NCBI GenBank assembly: GCA_017396145.1
Contig: JAFQMS010000040.1
Coordinates: forward strand, 80,681-144,680
Direction: 5' to 3'
DNA: 64,000 nucleotides
Origin: Lachnospiraceae bacterium
GTDB lineage: Bacteria; Bacillota; Clostridia; Lachnospirales; Lachnospiraceae
The notes beneath the pieces are model-generated. The model was not told where the DNA came from, did not search any database, and saw nothing but the letters and a program-made list of their open reading frames with translations. Below, one piece after another: positions 55,174 to 63,853 of this stretch. Each line of letters opens with the position of its first letter. Position 1 is the first letter of the stretch. Made by a program: the position numbers and the translations under genes.

Positions 55174-55203
55174 ATTATAACACTTTAGGCATGTATTTAT
55201 CAA
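55174..55203 (-). promoter_or_regulatory. Sigma-A promoter for the 48006-55121 operon
   Basis: TTGATA (55203-55198), 18-base spacer and TATAAT (55179-55174) on minus. The transcript would start near 55167, 46 bases before the GTG start. Confidence 0.75.
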
Positions 55204-55258
55204 GGAAATACTTAAAATGTAAGGCTATTACAAAAAAGTTTTGGAACGGAGAACAAAT

Positions 55259-56353
55259 ATGTTAAAGCATAAAGACCATTTTCACGGAAGTGATTTAGAA
55301 TTAATAGAAAAAACCTTTGGAATTAATAAAGAAGATATAACAAGTTTTTCAGCCAATGTTAATCCTCTTGGCATTTCTCCAAAGTTAAGAGATACTCTTT
55401 CTGCACGTATTGATGCAATAACTTCATACCCGGACAGAGAATATACTGCTCTAAGAAAATCCATAGGAGAATATATTGACACCGATTACTCTAACATAAT
55501 AGTAGGCAACGGTTCAACAGAGTTAATATCTCTAATGATTAAGATACGCTCACCTAAAAAAGCGCTAATTGTCGGTCCAACCTACTCTGAGTATGAAAGG
55601 GAAATATCCCTTGGCGGAGGAAGAAGCCGATACTATCCATTGAAAGAAACTAATGACTTTGTCCTAGACATAAACGATTTAAAAGGGCAGCTTACTCACG
55701 ACATAGATTTACTTGTTATGTGTAATCCTAACAACCCTACATCTTCAAGTATCACAAGACGAGATATTAGAAAAATCTTAGATATTTGCAAAGAAAACGA
55801 CATATTTGTTATGATAGATGAAACCTATGTGGAATTTGCTGACAGTTATACTTCAATTAACTGCGTTCCACTTACCACTTATTATAACAACTTAATAATT
55901 TTACGCGGAGTATCAAAGTTCTTTGCAGCCCCAGGTCTTCGCCTTGGATATGCTGTATGCGGTAATAATGATTTGCTTAAGGAGATTGAAAAAAAGAAGA
56001 ATCCATGGACCATCAATTCACTGGCTGCGATTGCCGGCGAGATAATGTTTAGCGACACTGAGTACATCGAGGAAACTTGCACTCTCATACATAAAGAAAG
56101 AGAACGTATTTGCAACGAACTCGATAACATTTCAGATATTAAATACTACCCTCCTAGTGCCAACTTTGTCCTCGTTAAGATTTTAAGAGAGGATATAACA
56201 TCTACAGATATATTTGAGGCAGCAATAAAGAAGGGACTTATGATACGAGATTGTTCCACTTTCCCATTTTTAGATAATCATTTTTTCAGATTTTGCTTCA
56301 TGACACCTGAAAAGAATGATGAACTTTTGGAGGTAATTAAGAAAAATGTATAG
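55259..56353 (+). CDS. PLP-dependent aminotransferase, CobD/HisC-like (fold type I)
   Basis: A 364-aa fold-type I PLP enzyme of the threonine-phosphate decarboxylase/histidinol-phosphate aminotransferase group. FSANVNPLGISPKL and the opening DHFHGSD pattern are typical of CobD; then NGSTELI, GPTYSEYER, VMCNPNNPTSSS (NPNNPTG region), DETYVEFAD and the Schiff-base Lys in GVSKFFAAPGLRLGYA. No cobalamin or histidine gene is close, so the substrate is open. Start ATG 55259 has GGAG seven bases upstream. It overlaps the thioesterase gene by eight bases. Confidence 0.82.
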   Translation: MLKHKDHFHGSDLELIEKTFGINKEDITSFSANVNPLGISPKLRDTLSARIDAITSYPDREYTALRKSIGEYIDTDYSNIIVGNGSTELISLMIKIRSPKKALIVGPTYSEYEREISLGGGRSRYYPLKETNDFVLDINDLKGQLTHDIDLLVMCNPNNPTSSSITRRDIRKILDICKENDIFVMIDETYVEFADSYTSINCVPLTTYYNNLIILRGVSKFFAAPGLRLGYAVCGNNDLLKEIEKKKNPWTINSLAAIAGEIMFSDTEYIEETCTLIHKERERICNELDNISDIKYYPPSANFVLVKILREDITSTDIFEAAIKKGLMIRDCSTFPFLDNHFFRFCFMTPEKNDELLEVIKKNV

Positions 56354-57050
56354 TTTTAATTCAAAAATAAGATACTCTGAATTGAATAGCGAATTAGAAT
56401 TCCCTGTAGCAAGTCTTATTAACTATTTTCAAGACTGCTCTACTTTTCAATCAGAAGCTGTTGGCCTTGGTTTTGAACATCTATCAAAAGAGAACAAAGT
56501 ATGGATGATAGTAAGTTGGCAGATACACATCAATCGTATGCCAAGATTTGCTGAAGATGTAGATATAATTACCTGGCCTCATAAAAGAGACAAACTTTAC
56601 GCCCAGCGTAATTTTATTATGAAGTCCACAAGCGGTGAAGTTATAGCATATTCCAACTCTACTTGGGTACTTATAGACACTAACACATTAAAACCACTAA
56701 AGATTGAAGATAGTGACATTGTAGCATACGGTGAAGAAGAGCCTTATGACATGGAATATATGCCAAGAAAGATACCTGTTCCAAAGCAATTAACTACTTA
56801 TGAAACATTCACTGTTCATAAAGCCAACTTAGATAATAACAACCATGTTAATAACGGACAATATATTCTTATGGCAGAAGAATATCTTCCAAAGGACTTT
56901 GATTTTTCCATCGTTAGAGCTGATTATAGAAAATCCGCACTTTTAGGAGACACCATTAAACCATGCGTAAGCGTCGAAGATAATGCATGTACAATATGTC
57001 TTCTGGATGAAAATGATAAACCATACACCATTGTTCAGTTTATGAAATAA
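56346..57050 (+). CDS. Acyl-ACP thioesterase
   Basis: A 234-aa double-hotdog protein of the acyl-ACP thioesterase family (FatA/FatB-like), which releases fatty acid from acyl carrier protein. Features: YSELNSELEFPVASLINYFQDC, WMIVSWQIHINRMPRF with the following ITWP, the catalytic-type segment HKANLDNNNHVNNGQYI (Asn/His) and YRKSALLGDTIKP. Bacterial members of about 240 aa are common in Firmicutes. Translation is coupled to the PLP enzyme by an eight-base overlap with GGAGG inside the upstream gene. The shared job of the pair is unknown. Confidence 0.87.
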   Translation: MYSFNSKIRYSELNSELEFPVASLINYFQDCSTFQSEAVGLGFEHLSKENKVWMIVSWQIHINRMPRFAEDVDIITWPHKRDKLYAQRNFIMKSTSGEVIAYSNSTWVLIDTNTLKPLKIEDSDIVAYGEEEPYDMEYMPRKIPVPKQLTTYETFTVHKANLDNNNHVNNGQYILMAEEYLPKDFDFSIVRADYRKSALLGDTIKPCVSVEDNACTICLLDENDKPYTIVQFMK

Positions 57051-57127
57051 TCACTTAATTTAGAGACGTTTCAAATAATCTTATTGATAAATCCACCTAT
57101 AAAAAGCGTCTCAGAACGGAGAATTTT

Positions 57128-57967
57128 ATGTTTAAACTTGGTAATATTCAAACTCTTACAGTCGTTAAAAAATCCCCTCATGGTGTTTACCTTGAGACCA
57201 TGGATAATGATGATACTTCTCCATCAGTTCTTCTTCCAACTAATCAGGTTACTGATAGCATGTTACCTGGTAGTTTAGTAGATGCTTTTATCTACAGAGA
57301 TTCTGACGACAGACTAATTGCAACCACTACAGTTCCAAAACTTATAATGGGACAGTTTGCCCTTCTTACAGTTAAAGAAGTTAATGATATTGGTGCTTTT
57401 TTAGACTGGGGATTAGCTAAAGACTTGTTCCTTCCATATAAGGAGCAAAAAAGAGAGCTAACCGCAGGAGATAAAGTATTTGTAACTCTCTACATTGATA
57501 AAAGCGGTCGACTTTGTGCTACAACTAGAGTATATGATTTGCTCTACAACAATCACAGTTACACTACAGGGGACACAGTCAGCGGAACCGTATTTGATAT
57601 TAATCCTCGCCTTGGCGCCTTCGTTGCTATCGATGATAAATATCTTGGCCTTTTACCAACCCATCTGTCAGATACCCAGCTAGAAATTGGTTCAACCATA
57701 ACCGCTACTGTAGATGAAGTTCGCGAAGACGGTAAAATCACCCTTAAGATAAGAGAACGCGCCCACATCCAGATGGATGCAGACGCAGCCCTTATACTAG
57801 ATAAATTACAGGAAAATGAGGGTTTCTTACCATATCACGACAAATCATCTGCCCAAGAGATAATGGATTATTTCGGATTTAGCAAGAATGCATTTAAGCG
57901 AGCAATTGGAAGGCTTTACAAAGAGCATAAGATTGTGATTGAGGAGGACGGAATAAAGACTTTATAA
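57128..57967 (+). CDS. CvfB-family S1-domain RNA-binding protein (YitL-like)
   Basis: A 279-aa protein with three S1-like barrels and a C-terminal winged helix (IMDYFGFSKNAFKRAIGRLY), the layout of CvfB, which affects virulence gene expression in Staphylococcus. Motifs: LVVKEVNDIGAFLDWG-type S1 start (TVKEVNDIGAFLDWGLAKDL), GTVFDINPRLGAFVAIDDKY, and REDGKITLKIRER. Start ATG has CGGAG upstream. Third gene of the plus-strand unit, ending at the terminator 57984-58050. Confidence 0.87.
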   Translation: MFKLGNIQTLTVVKKSPHGVYLETMDNDDTSPSVLLPTNQVTDSMLPGSLVDAFIYRDSDDRLIATTTVPKLIMGQFALLTVKEVNDIGAFLDWGLAKDLFLPYKEQKRELTAGDKVFVTLYIDKSGRLCATTRVYDLLYNNHSYTTGDTVSGTVFDINPRLGAFVAIDDKYLGLLPTHLSDTQLEIGSTITATVDEVREDGKITLKIRERAHIQMDADAALILDKLQENEGFLPYHDKSSAQEIMDYFGFSKNAFKRAIGRLYKEHKIVIEEDGIKTL

Positions 57968-57983
57968 AGAATACTCAACAACC

Positions 57984-58050
57984 AAACACTCCCATGTCGA
58001 AACTTAGGTTTCTGTTGTAAATTCGTTTCTCCATCGGGAGTGTTTAGTTT
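57984..58050 (+). terminator. Terminator after the CvfB-like gene, with inner hairpin
   Basis: Perfect 10-bp stem 57984-57993 with 58036-58045, followed by AGTTTT. The 42-base loop contains a second hairpin (gaaac at 57999-58003, gtttc at 58008-58012). Confidence 0.8.
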
Positions 58051-58335
58051 TCAAATCTGGTTGGAGATTTATTCTGAATATACAAAAATTAAATCAGACT
58101 TATGTCTAATTTAATAATTATCTATTTCCAGTAAAAAAACAATGGGTTTGTTAAAATTGTCGCGTTTTTGATTATAATCGACACGCTTTTGGGGAAATCT
58201 GGAATATAGGGTAGGAATTTTAGGGTGCTAAATTTACAATTATAGGATATATTTGGAACAGTTTTTTTTATAGTCAGATGTATCAAACGAATTTTTAGAA
58301 TGCAAAGTCACCTATCTTAGAAATCATTTTCACAC

Positions 58336-58412
58336 AAAAAAAGAGTATGTTTCAAAACTTAGTTTCGTTGCAACTGACCTTGCAAACAAATGTGTTCTAA
58401 AACATACTCTTT
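58336..58412 (-). terminator. Terminator after the YvyF-like gene
   Basis: Perfect 13-bp stem 58340-58352 with 58400-58412, then seven Ts on minus. The loop is long (47 bases) and shares a sequence with the loop of the terminator at 57984-58050. Confidence 0.85.
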
Positions 58413-58417
58413 AATTC

Positions 58418-58843
58418 TTATTTGTCACCTTTATTCTGATTTTCCAGAAATCTCATCTTTGCTCTTGAAGCATAATTAGGGGTTTCTTTTACTACTACAT
58501 TAGGGGTTTTATAGGCACTATTGAGGTTACCGATAACCCTTGTTTTACAACTCTCACAATATGTACCACTCATAATAGGCTTTGCACATCTTTTACAGGT
58601 TACTCCTGAACCTTCCGCAGTGGCAAACGTAAGTCTTTCTTCTCTAACCCACTGTTCTATCTGTCTTTTACTTACATCTATGTTTTGGCAAACTTGGGCG
58701 ATTGTAGCACCTTTATTCTCATACAAGAATTCTTTTACCTGCTCAAATACTTTGTCCAGATTAGCTTTGCACAAAGGACAATGCTGAGCTCCCATTACAT
58801 AATTAAAAAGATTTCCACATATTCTGCAATTCCTTACTTCCAT
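58418..58843 (-). CDS. yvyF: YvyF-like flagellar operon protein (TIGR03826 type)
   Basis: A 141-aa protein with an N-terminal zinc knuckle (CRICGNLF then HCPLCKANL), a winged/HTH-like middle (ATIAQVCQNIDVSKRQIEQWV) and a second CxxC pair (CKRCAKP then YCESCKTR). This is the arrangement of YvyF, found next to comFC and flgM in Bacillus. Here it follows comFC, while flgM is 26 kb away. Start ATG has AAAGGATG. Role in flagella not established. Confidence 0.88.
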   Translation of the reverse strand: MEVRNCRICGNLFNYVMGAQHCPLCKANLDKVFEQVKEFLYENKGATIAQVCQNIDVSKRQIEQWVREERLTFATAEGSGVTCKRCAKPIMSGTYCESCKTRVIGNLNSAYKTPNVVVKETPNYASRAKMRFLENQNKGDK

Positions 58844-58889
58844 GTCTATCCATCCTTTACTCTTTATTATGACACATCATTTACAGTAA

Positions 58890-59618
58890 TTAGAGTCCTC
58901 TTCCAATTGCTAACACCAAAAAATAAACCTTACACCCAAACATCTTTTTTATTATCTTACTACAAGCATTAATAGTTACTCCTGTAGTATAAATATCATC
59001 AACAATTACCACATTCTTAACCTTATCAGATAATATAAAATCTTTATTTGGTTGAAATGCTTTTTCCAGATTCTTTTTTCTGCCCACATCATCCAATTCT
59101 TTTTGTGGCACAGTATTCTTAACTCTTAGAATCATTCCATCAAGACTGGCTAGGCCCATATTCTCACACAAAATATCCCCAATAAGTTTTGCCTGATTAA
59201 AGCCTCTTTGTTCTAGTCTTTTAGTATGTACGGGCACAGGAAAAACAGCGTTAACATGATGAATTCTTAAAAAATCACCATATCTTTTTGCCATTTCCAT
59301 TCCATAATACTTCGCATACTCTCCTCTACCTTTATATTTAAACCTAATGATTGATTTTCTTATATCTTCATTGTAATTGTATAGTGCAAACCCTCTATCA
59401 AAACTAAAATGCTTTCGACTACAATCATAACAGTATTGTCCATCCTGCCACAGTTGTTTTCCGCATTTCATACATATAGGTTCTTTAATGTGTACCAATT
59501 TATTCTTGCAATTGTTGCATACCAAATTACCTGGTGCAACAACCATATCACACACCGGACACCTATTTGGGAAAAATATAGGAATAACTCTTCTTGCACT
59601 TTTGTTAACCCAATTAAT
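58890..59618 (-). CDS. comFC: ComF family protein (ComFC), probable ATT start
   Basis: ComFC is a phosphoribosyltransferase-like protein needed for DNA uptake in competent cells. The 242-aa product has a zinc finger with CPVCD and VCNNC, a second CxxC pair, and the PRPP loop VVIVDDIYTTGVT. The minus-strand frame upstream of GTG 59555 continues without ATG, GTG or TTG to a TAG at 59636, and includes RCPVCD, whose Cys pair is needed for the finger. An ATT at 59618 lies eight bases after AAAGGAG, so I take ATT as the start. A start at GTG 59555 would lose that Cys pair. Confidence 0.8.
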   Translation of the reverse strand: MNWVNKSARRVIPIFFPNRCPVCDMVVAPGNLVCNNCKNKLVHIKEPICMKCGKQLWQDGQYCYDCSRKHFSFDRGFALYNYNEDIRKSIIRFKYKGRGEYAKYYGMEMAKRYGDFLRIHHVNAVFPVPVHTKRLEQRGFNQAKLIGDILCENMGLASLDGMILRVKNTVPQKELDDVGRKKNLEKAFQPNKDFILSDKVKNVVIVDDIYTTGVTINACSKIIKKMFGCKVYFLVLAIGRGL

Positions 59619-59650
59619 ATTTAAAACTCCTTTCTATTATTATACCAACA

Positions 59651-60562
59651 TTATACCAATTTTGGATATACATTATCAGCACTCAATTTGTTAAAGAAGT
59701 TTACAACCGCTTCCTTATCCTCTTTATATGTAATTCCATACCAGTAGTCGTTAGTATCCAACACCTTCACTGTTGCTTTTTTATTCTGTAATAAATTACT
59801 TACAATTGTTGGCAACAGATATTCTGCCTTCAAATCTCCTGGTTTTACATTGCCTAAAAACTCTGGAAAACCTTTTTCTAGTTCTTCTATAAACTCTGGT
59901 GTAAATCCCCACATATTCATAGATACATAAGTATCCATACCCAGTTCTACATCCACACCATCTGATGTTTTTCCCAACACCTTATCATCATCTATGGCCT
60001 TTAATTCAAAAGTTTCGTTAACTTCAGTTAACATCTTGTTGTCATCTACTTTACATACACCACGGGTTACGGTACCATTATCGCTCAAAGTATTCCCAAG
60101 TTTAAATCCAGCCATACAGAAAGGATACACTCCATTCTCCGCCTTTGTGTGTTCTTCTAAATACTTATGAAGCTTTACAAATCCTTCTTTTCCATAATAA
60201 TCATCTGAATTAATTACTACAAACGGCTCATTTACAACACCTTTTACTGAAAGAACTGCCTGTCCTGTTCCCCATGGCTTCGTTCTTCCTTTTGGAACCT
60301 CAAAGCCTTCTGGAATATCGTTCATATCCTGAAATACATAAGAAACATTATATTTCTTTGCAAGTCTGTCGCCAATTACTTCCTTAAAATCTTTTTCTAT
60401 GTCTTTTCTAATGATAAATACAACCTTATCAAAACCTGCTTCAATTGCATCATGAATAGAATAATCAATAATTATCTCTCCATTTGGTCCAATTGGTTCT
60501 AACTGCTTTATCCCACCAAAACGACTTCCCATTCCAGCTGCCATAACAACTAATGTGCTCAT
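59651..60562 (-). CDS. Sugar-phosphate nucleotidyltransferase (NTP transferase family)
   Basis: A 303-aa enzyme with the nucleotide-binding start LVVMAAGMGSRFGGIKQL (GxGxR and catalytic Lys), NSDDYYG (metal site) and the WGFTPEFIEEL domain. It makes an NDP-sugar from a sugar-1-phosphate, or an NDP-alcohol; the exact sugar cannot be set. ATG 60562 has GGAGG five bases upstream; a longer frame to 60574 is less likely. It follows flgJ-like by 94 bases in an otherwise flagellar and cell-shape unit, an odd placement. Confidence 0.85.
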   Translation of the reverse strand: MSTLVVMAAGMGSRFGGIKQLEPIGPNGEIIIDYSIHDAIEAGFDKVVFIIRKDIEKDFKEVIGDRLAKKYNVSYVFQDMNDIPEGFEVPKGRTKPWGTGQAVLSVKGVVNEPFVVINSDDYYGKEGFVKLHKYLEEHTKAENGVYPFCMAGFKLGNTLSDNGTVTRGVCKVDDNKMLTEVNETFELKAIDDDKVLGKTSDGVDVELGMDTYVSMNMWGFTPEFIEELEKGFPEFLGNVKPGDLKAEYLLPTIVSNLLQNKKATVKVLDTNDYWYGITYKEDKEAVVNFFNKLSADNVYPKLV

Positions 60563-60656
60563 ATTTTCCTCCATGCATCTTTATAAACTTTCATATTAAA
60601 CTACTTATCTGTTAATTCTATAAATATATATATATTTTTATCAATGGGTAAAATAA

Positions 60657-61046
60657 CTAACTCTCTGATTTCTTCTCCGTAGAGATACTGCTACCTACAC
60701 CATAATTTCTCTTCATTGATTCATAAAGAGTCTGTGCAATACCCAAATCTCCCTTATCGGAAATATTAGAAGCATATTCCTGATAAAGGTTATCTCCAAA
60801 ATACTGCATATATTCATTTTCTTCATCGTCATTTTTAGGCACTGTCTTTTTCATAGACTTAAATACCTGCTCAACCAGATAACTTTCAAAATCTTTACAG
60901 ACCTGCATTAACTCTTCATCTGTTGCATTCTCTACATTAGCTAAAGTCGCCTTTAGTTCATTAGCCTTCACTGAAGCGTATGCATCTGTTTGAGAATTTG
61001 CCAATCCATAAGCTTGTGCCATATCACTACCAATATTAAGAGACAT
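60657..61046 (-). CDS. Rod-binding protein, FlgJ N-terminal domain type
   Basis: A 129-aa protein with the FlgJ N-terminal rod-cap pattern: EELMQVCKDFESYLVEQVFKSMKKTVP and LYQEYASNISDKGDLGIAQTLYE. It lacks the muramidase domain of gammaproteobacterial FlgJ, which is usual in Firmicutes. It follows flgG by 73 bases and probably helps rod assembly. A promoter for it is not evident. Confidence 0.9.
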   Translation of the reverse strand: MSLNIGSDMAQAYGLANSQTDAYASVKANELKATLANVENATDEELMQVCKDFESYLVEQVFKSMKKTVPKNDDEENEYMQYFGDNLYQEYASNISDKGDLGIAQTLYESMKRNYGVGSSISTEKKSES

Positions 61047-61119
61047 AAAAATCCCTCCTTTTTAAAGGACATTTCTACAAACTAATATATCTTAACACGC
61101 TAAAATCTTACACCATTAT

Positions 61120-61935
61120 CTACTGTCTTAAGTTATTTGCTGTTCTAAGCATATCATCCGATGCTGTAATAATCTTGGAATTCATCTCATATGCTCTTTG
61201 TGCCACAATTAGGTTAACCATTTCATCAACTGCAGATACATTAGACTGTTCCAAATACATCTGCTTAACTACGCTTGCCTGAAGGTTAGGTGAATTAACC
61301 TCTAACTGGGGCACACCTGAAGCTTCACTTGCAAGGAATATACTTCCTGATGTCTTCTCAAGCCCGGATAGGTTAGCAAATTGAACAAGTCCAATCTGAA
61401 TACCTATAGGCATTGCGTTATTCTGACCATCTGGATAACATACCTGACCATCTGTATCAATTGTTATCTTTGACATATCATATTCATCGGACAACACAAG
61501 CGGGTTATTATTAATATCAAGTAAAGGATATCCTTCACTAGTAGATATTGTGTACCCACCTGCTCCTAAAGCTGGAGTAAAAGCCCCATTTCTCGTATAT
61601 CCGATAGTACCATCCAATGTTCTCACCTGAAAGAATCCCTCTCCTTGAATAGCAAAATCATAAGGGTTTTCCGTCTGAATCAATGTACCTTGATTAAAAC
61701 GAGACACTATAGCTGAATTTCTAACACCCAGTCCTACCTGTGCCGGAACTGGCTTTTCCATACCCTCGGAATCAAATGATTTATCTGCCAATGTCTGATA
61801 AAACAAAGATTTAAACTCTGTTGTTTCCTTTTTAAATCCTGTTGTATTAACATTAGCAAGGTTATTTGAAATAGTATCTACATTCGTCTGCTGGGCTCTC
61901 ATTCCTGAAGCCGCTGTCCATAATGACCTAACCAT
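61120..61935 (-). CDS. flgG: Flagellar rod protein FlgG-type (FlhP position)
   Basis: Distal rod protein of the basal body, 271 aa. N-terminus LWTAASGMRAQQTNVDTISN, then LANVNTTGFKK, and C-terminus EQSNVSAVDEMVNLIVAQRA and ASDDMLRTANNLRQ, the FlgG form. In Bacillus the equivalent pair after mbl is flhO-flhP. It follows the FlhO-like gene by 38 bases. Naming as flgG or flhP depends on convention. Confidence 0.92.
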   Translation of the reverse strand: MVRSLWTAASGMRAQQTNVDTISNNLANVNTTGFKKETTEFKSLFYQTLADKSFDSEGMEKPVPAQVGLGVRNSAIVSRFNQGTLIQTENPYDFAIQGEGFFQVRTLDGTIGYTRNGAFTPALGAGGYTISTSEGYPLLDINNNPLVLSDEYDMSKITIDTDGQVCYPDGQNNAMPIGIQIGLVQFANLSGLEKTSGSIFLASEASGVPQLEVNSPNLQASVVKQMYLEQSNVSAVDEMVNLIVAQRAYEMNSKIITASDDMLRTANNLRQ

Positions 61936-61973
61936 AAGCTACCATCCTTTCCTTATTCCAAAAACATTACGCC

Positions 61974-62747
61974 TTATACTCTTCCAATGTCATTTACTGC
62001 TTTGTCCGTCATCATATCTATGGTATTAATCACCTTCTGTCCCGCTTCATAAGCTCTTGTCACGGTAATTAAGTCAACCATTTCGTTAACTGCATTAACA
62101 TTAGACTGCTCTGTAAATCCTTGTCTAATATGAGCAGTCGCCTGTATAGGTGTTGCACCTAAAACTGTTTGGTACATATTCTCACCAAACTTTTCTATAA
62201 AATCATAGTCTTCATAATCTATTAAAGCAATCCTGTCCACTAACTGTTCATCGGCATACACATAACCGCTTTCATCTATCACTATGTTAACTGCATCCGG
62301 TGGAACCTGCAAAACACCATTTTCAGATATAAGGTTATTACCATCCATATCTACCACATATCCGTCACTGGTCATTGTAAACGAACCATCTCTGGTAAAC
62401 TTGGTAGATGTGGAACCATCTCTGTTATGATAACTTATCTGGAAAAATCCTTTCCCTTCTAAAGCAAGGTCAAAAGTAGCTTCTGTCTCTCTTAAAGATC
62501 CTTGAGAATAATCTGTATATACTTCACCAACTTTAACGCCCAGACTCATATGTCCAATAGGCTGCTGATGATAGGCTACTGAAGTATCCTTAATTTTTAA
62601 AGTAAGTTCCTGGTTAAAGGCCTGGTTAGATACTCTTTCTGTCTTGTATCCCACAGTGGCTGCATTAGCCATATTATTACTGATAACATCAAGTCTTTTT
62701 TGTTCGTTAATCATTCCAGTGTACGCTGTATATAATCCTCTAACCAT
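61974..62747 (-). CDS. Flagellar hook-basal body protein, FlgF/FlhO type
   Basis: A 257-aa rod-family protein. N-terminus YTAYTGMINEQKRLDVISNN, then MANAATVGYKTE; C-terminus TEQSNVNAVNEMVDLITVTR and a divergent end NTIDMMTDKAVNDIGRV. It matches FlhO of Bacillus, which also lies straight after an mreB-type gene. It is 27 bases after mreB, so the cell-shape gene and rod genes are one transcript. Confidence 0.9.
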   Translation of the reverse strand: MVRGLYTAYTGMINEQKRLDVISNNMANAATVGYKTERVSNQAFNQELTLKIKDTSVAYHQQPIGHMSLGVKVGEVYTDYSQGSLRETEATFDLALEGKGFFQISYHNRDGSTSTKFTRDGSFTMTSDGYVVDMDGNNLISENGVLQVPPDAVNIVIDESGYVYADEQLVDRIALIDYEDYDFIEKFGENMYQTVLGATPIQATAHIRQGFTEQSNVNAVNEMVDLITVTRAYEAGQKVINTIDMMTDKAVNDIGRV

Positions 62748-62774
62748 AGCAATCTACCTTCTTTTATATAATAA

Positions 62775-63761
62775 TTATCTGTTGCCACTTAAGAATTCAA
62801 CATATTTACCTGTACCAATGGCAACTGCTGTCATTGGATCTTCAGCTGTCATTGTAGTAATACCTGTCTTCTCTTCAATAAGTTCTTCAAGACCATATAA
62901 AAGTCCGCCACCACCAGTAAGCACGATTCCTCTATCAGCGATATCTGCTGCAAGCTCAGGTGGAGTCTTTTCAAGAACTGAATGAACAGCTTCAACAATC
63001 TGAGCTGTTGGTTCTCTTAAAGCTTCTTCTGTCTCATCAGATGTAACTGTAATAGTCTTTGGAAGACCTGTTACAAGGTTTCTACCTCTAACATCTAAAG
63101 AAACTGTCTCTGGTCTCTTATATGCTGAACCAATCTTAATCTTGATGTCTTCTGCTGTACGCTCACCAATTAAAAGATTGTGTTTCTTTCTCATGTATCT
63201 AACGATTGCTTCATCAAAATCATCACCTGCAATCTTGATTGAAGCACTAACTACTGTACCACCAAGTGAAATAACCGCGATATCTGATGTACCACCACCG
63301 ATATCAACTATCATATTACCACATGGCTTTGAAATATCGATTCCTGCACCAATTGCTGCTGCAATAGGCTCCTCTATAATTGCAACATCTCTTGCACCTG
63401 CATTGTAAGTTGCATCCTCAACTGCCTTCTTCTCAACCTCTGTAACACCACTAGGTACACATACGCTGATGATTGGCTTTCTGAAACGAGTTCTACCAAC
63501 AGCCTTCTGAATAAAATACTTAAGCATCTTCTCTGTAACTGTATAATCAGAGATAACACCCTGACGAAGAGGTCTTACTGCAACAATATTACCTGGTGTT
63601 CTACCAAGCATAAGTCTTGCGTCCTCTCCAATCGCCTTAATCTTATTAGTATCCTTATCAAATGCAACTACTGATGGTTCTTTTAATACTACTCCCTTGC
63701 CCTTTATATAAACAAGAATGCTCGCTGTTCCTAAATCAATTCCAATGTCACTGCCTGCCAT
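62775..63761 (-). CDS. mreB: Rod-shape protein MreB/Mbl
   Basis: Actin-like protein that guides lateral wall synthesis. The 328-aa product has phosphate-1 DIGIDLGTASILVYIKGKG, CVPSGVTEVEKKAV, phosphate-2 MIVDIGGGTSDIAVI and VLTGGGGLLYGLEEL. ATG 63761 has AAAGGAGA upstream; the longer frame to 63848 adds 29 residues unlike MreB. No mreC or mreD follows; instead come rod genes, as after Bacillus mbl. Promoter at 63854-63882. Confidence 0.93.
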   Translation of the reverse strand: MAGSDIGIDLGTASILVYIKGKGVVLKEPSVVAFDKDTNKIKAIGEDARLMLGRTPGNIVAVRPLRQGVISDYTVTEKMLKYFIQKAVGRTRFRKPIISVCVPSGVTEVEKKAVEDATYNAGARDVAIIEEPIAAAIGAGIDISKPCGNMIVDIGGGTSDIAVISLGGTVVSASIKIAGDDFDEAIVRYMRKKHNLLIGERTAEDIKIKIGSAYKRPETVSLDVRGRNLVTGLPKTITVTSDETEEALREPTAQIVEAVHSVLEKTPPELAADIADRGIVLTGGGGLLYGLEELIEEKTGITTMTAEDPMTAVAIGTGKYVEFLSGNR

Positions 63762-63853
63762 TTTAGGTCTCCTTTCAAATTCTAAACTTCTTCCGTTCAA
63801 ATGTATCGATATTATTTTTTTGCATACCAATTGTATTTTAGCATACATAGATT

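Larger units (their letters stand above)
57968..58417. other. Intergenic region between convergent units (450 bases)
   Basis: Holds a plus-strand terminator (57984-58050), a minus-strand terminator (58336-58412), an inverted repeat near 58086-58112, and a plus-strand TATAAT (58173-58178) with a T8 run at 58262-58269 that could bound a small RNA. No convincing protein frame. Confidence 0.6.
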
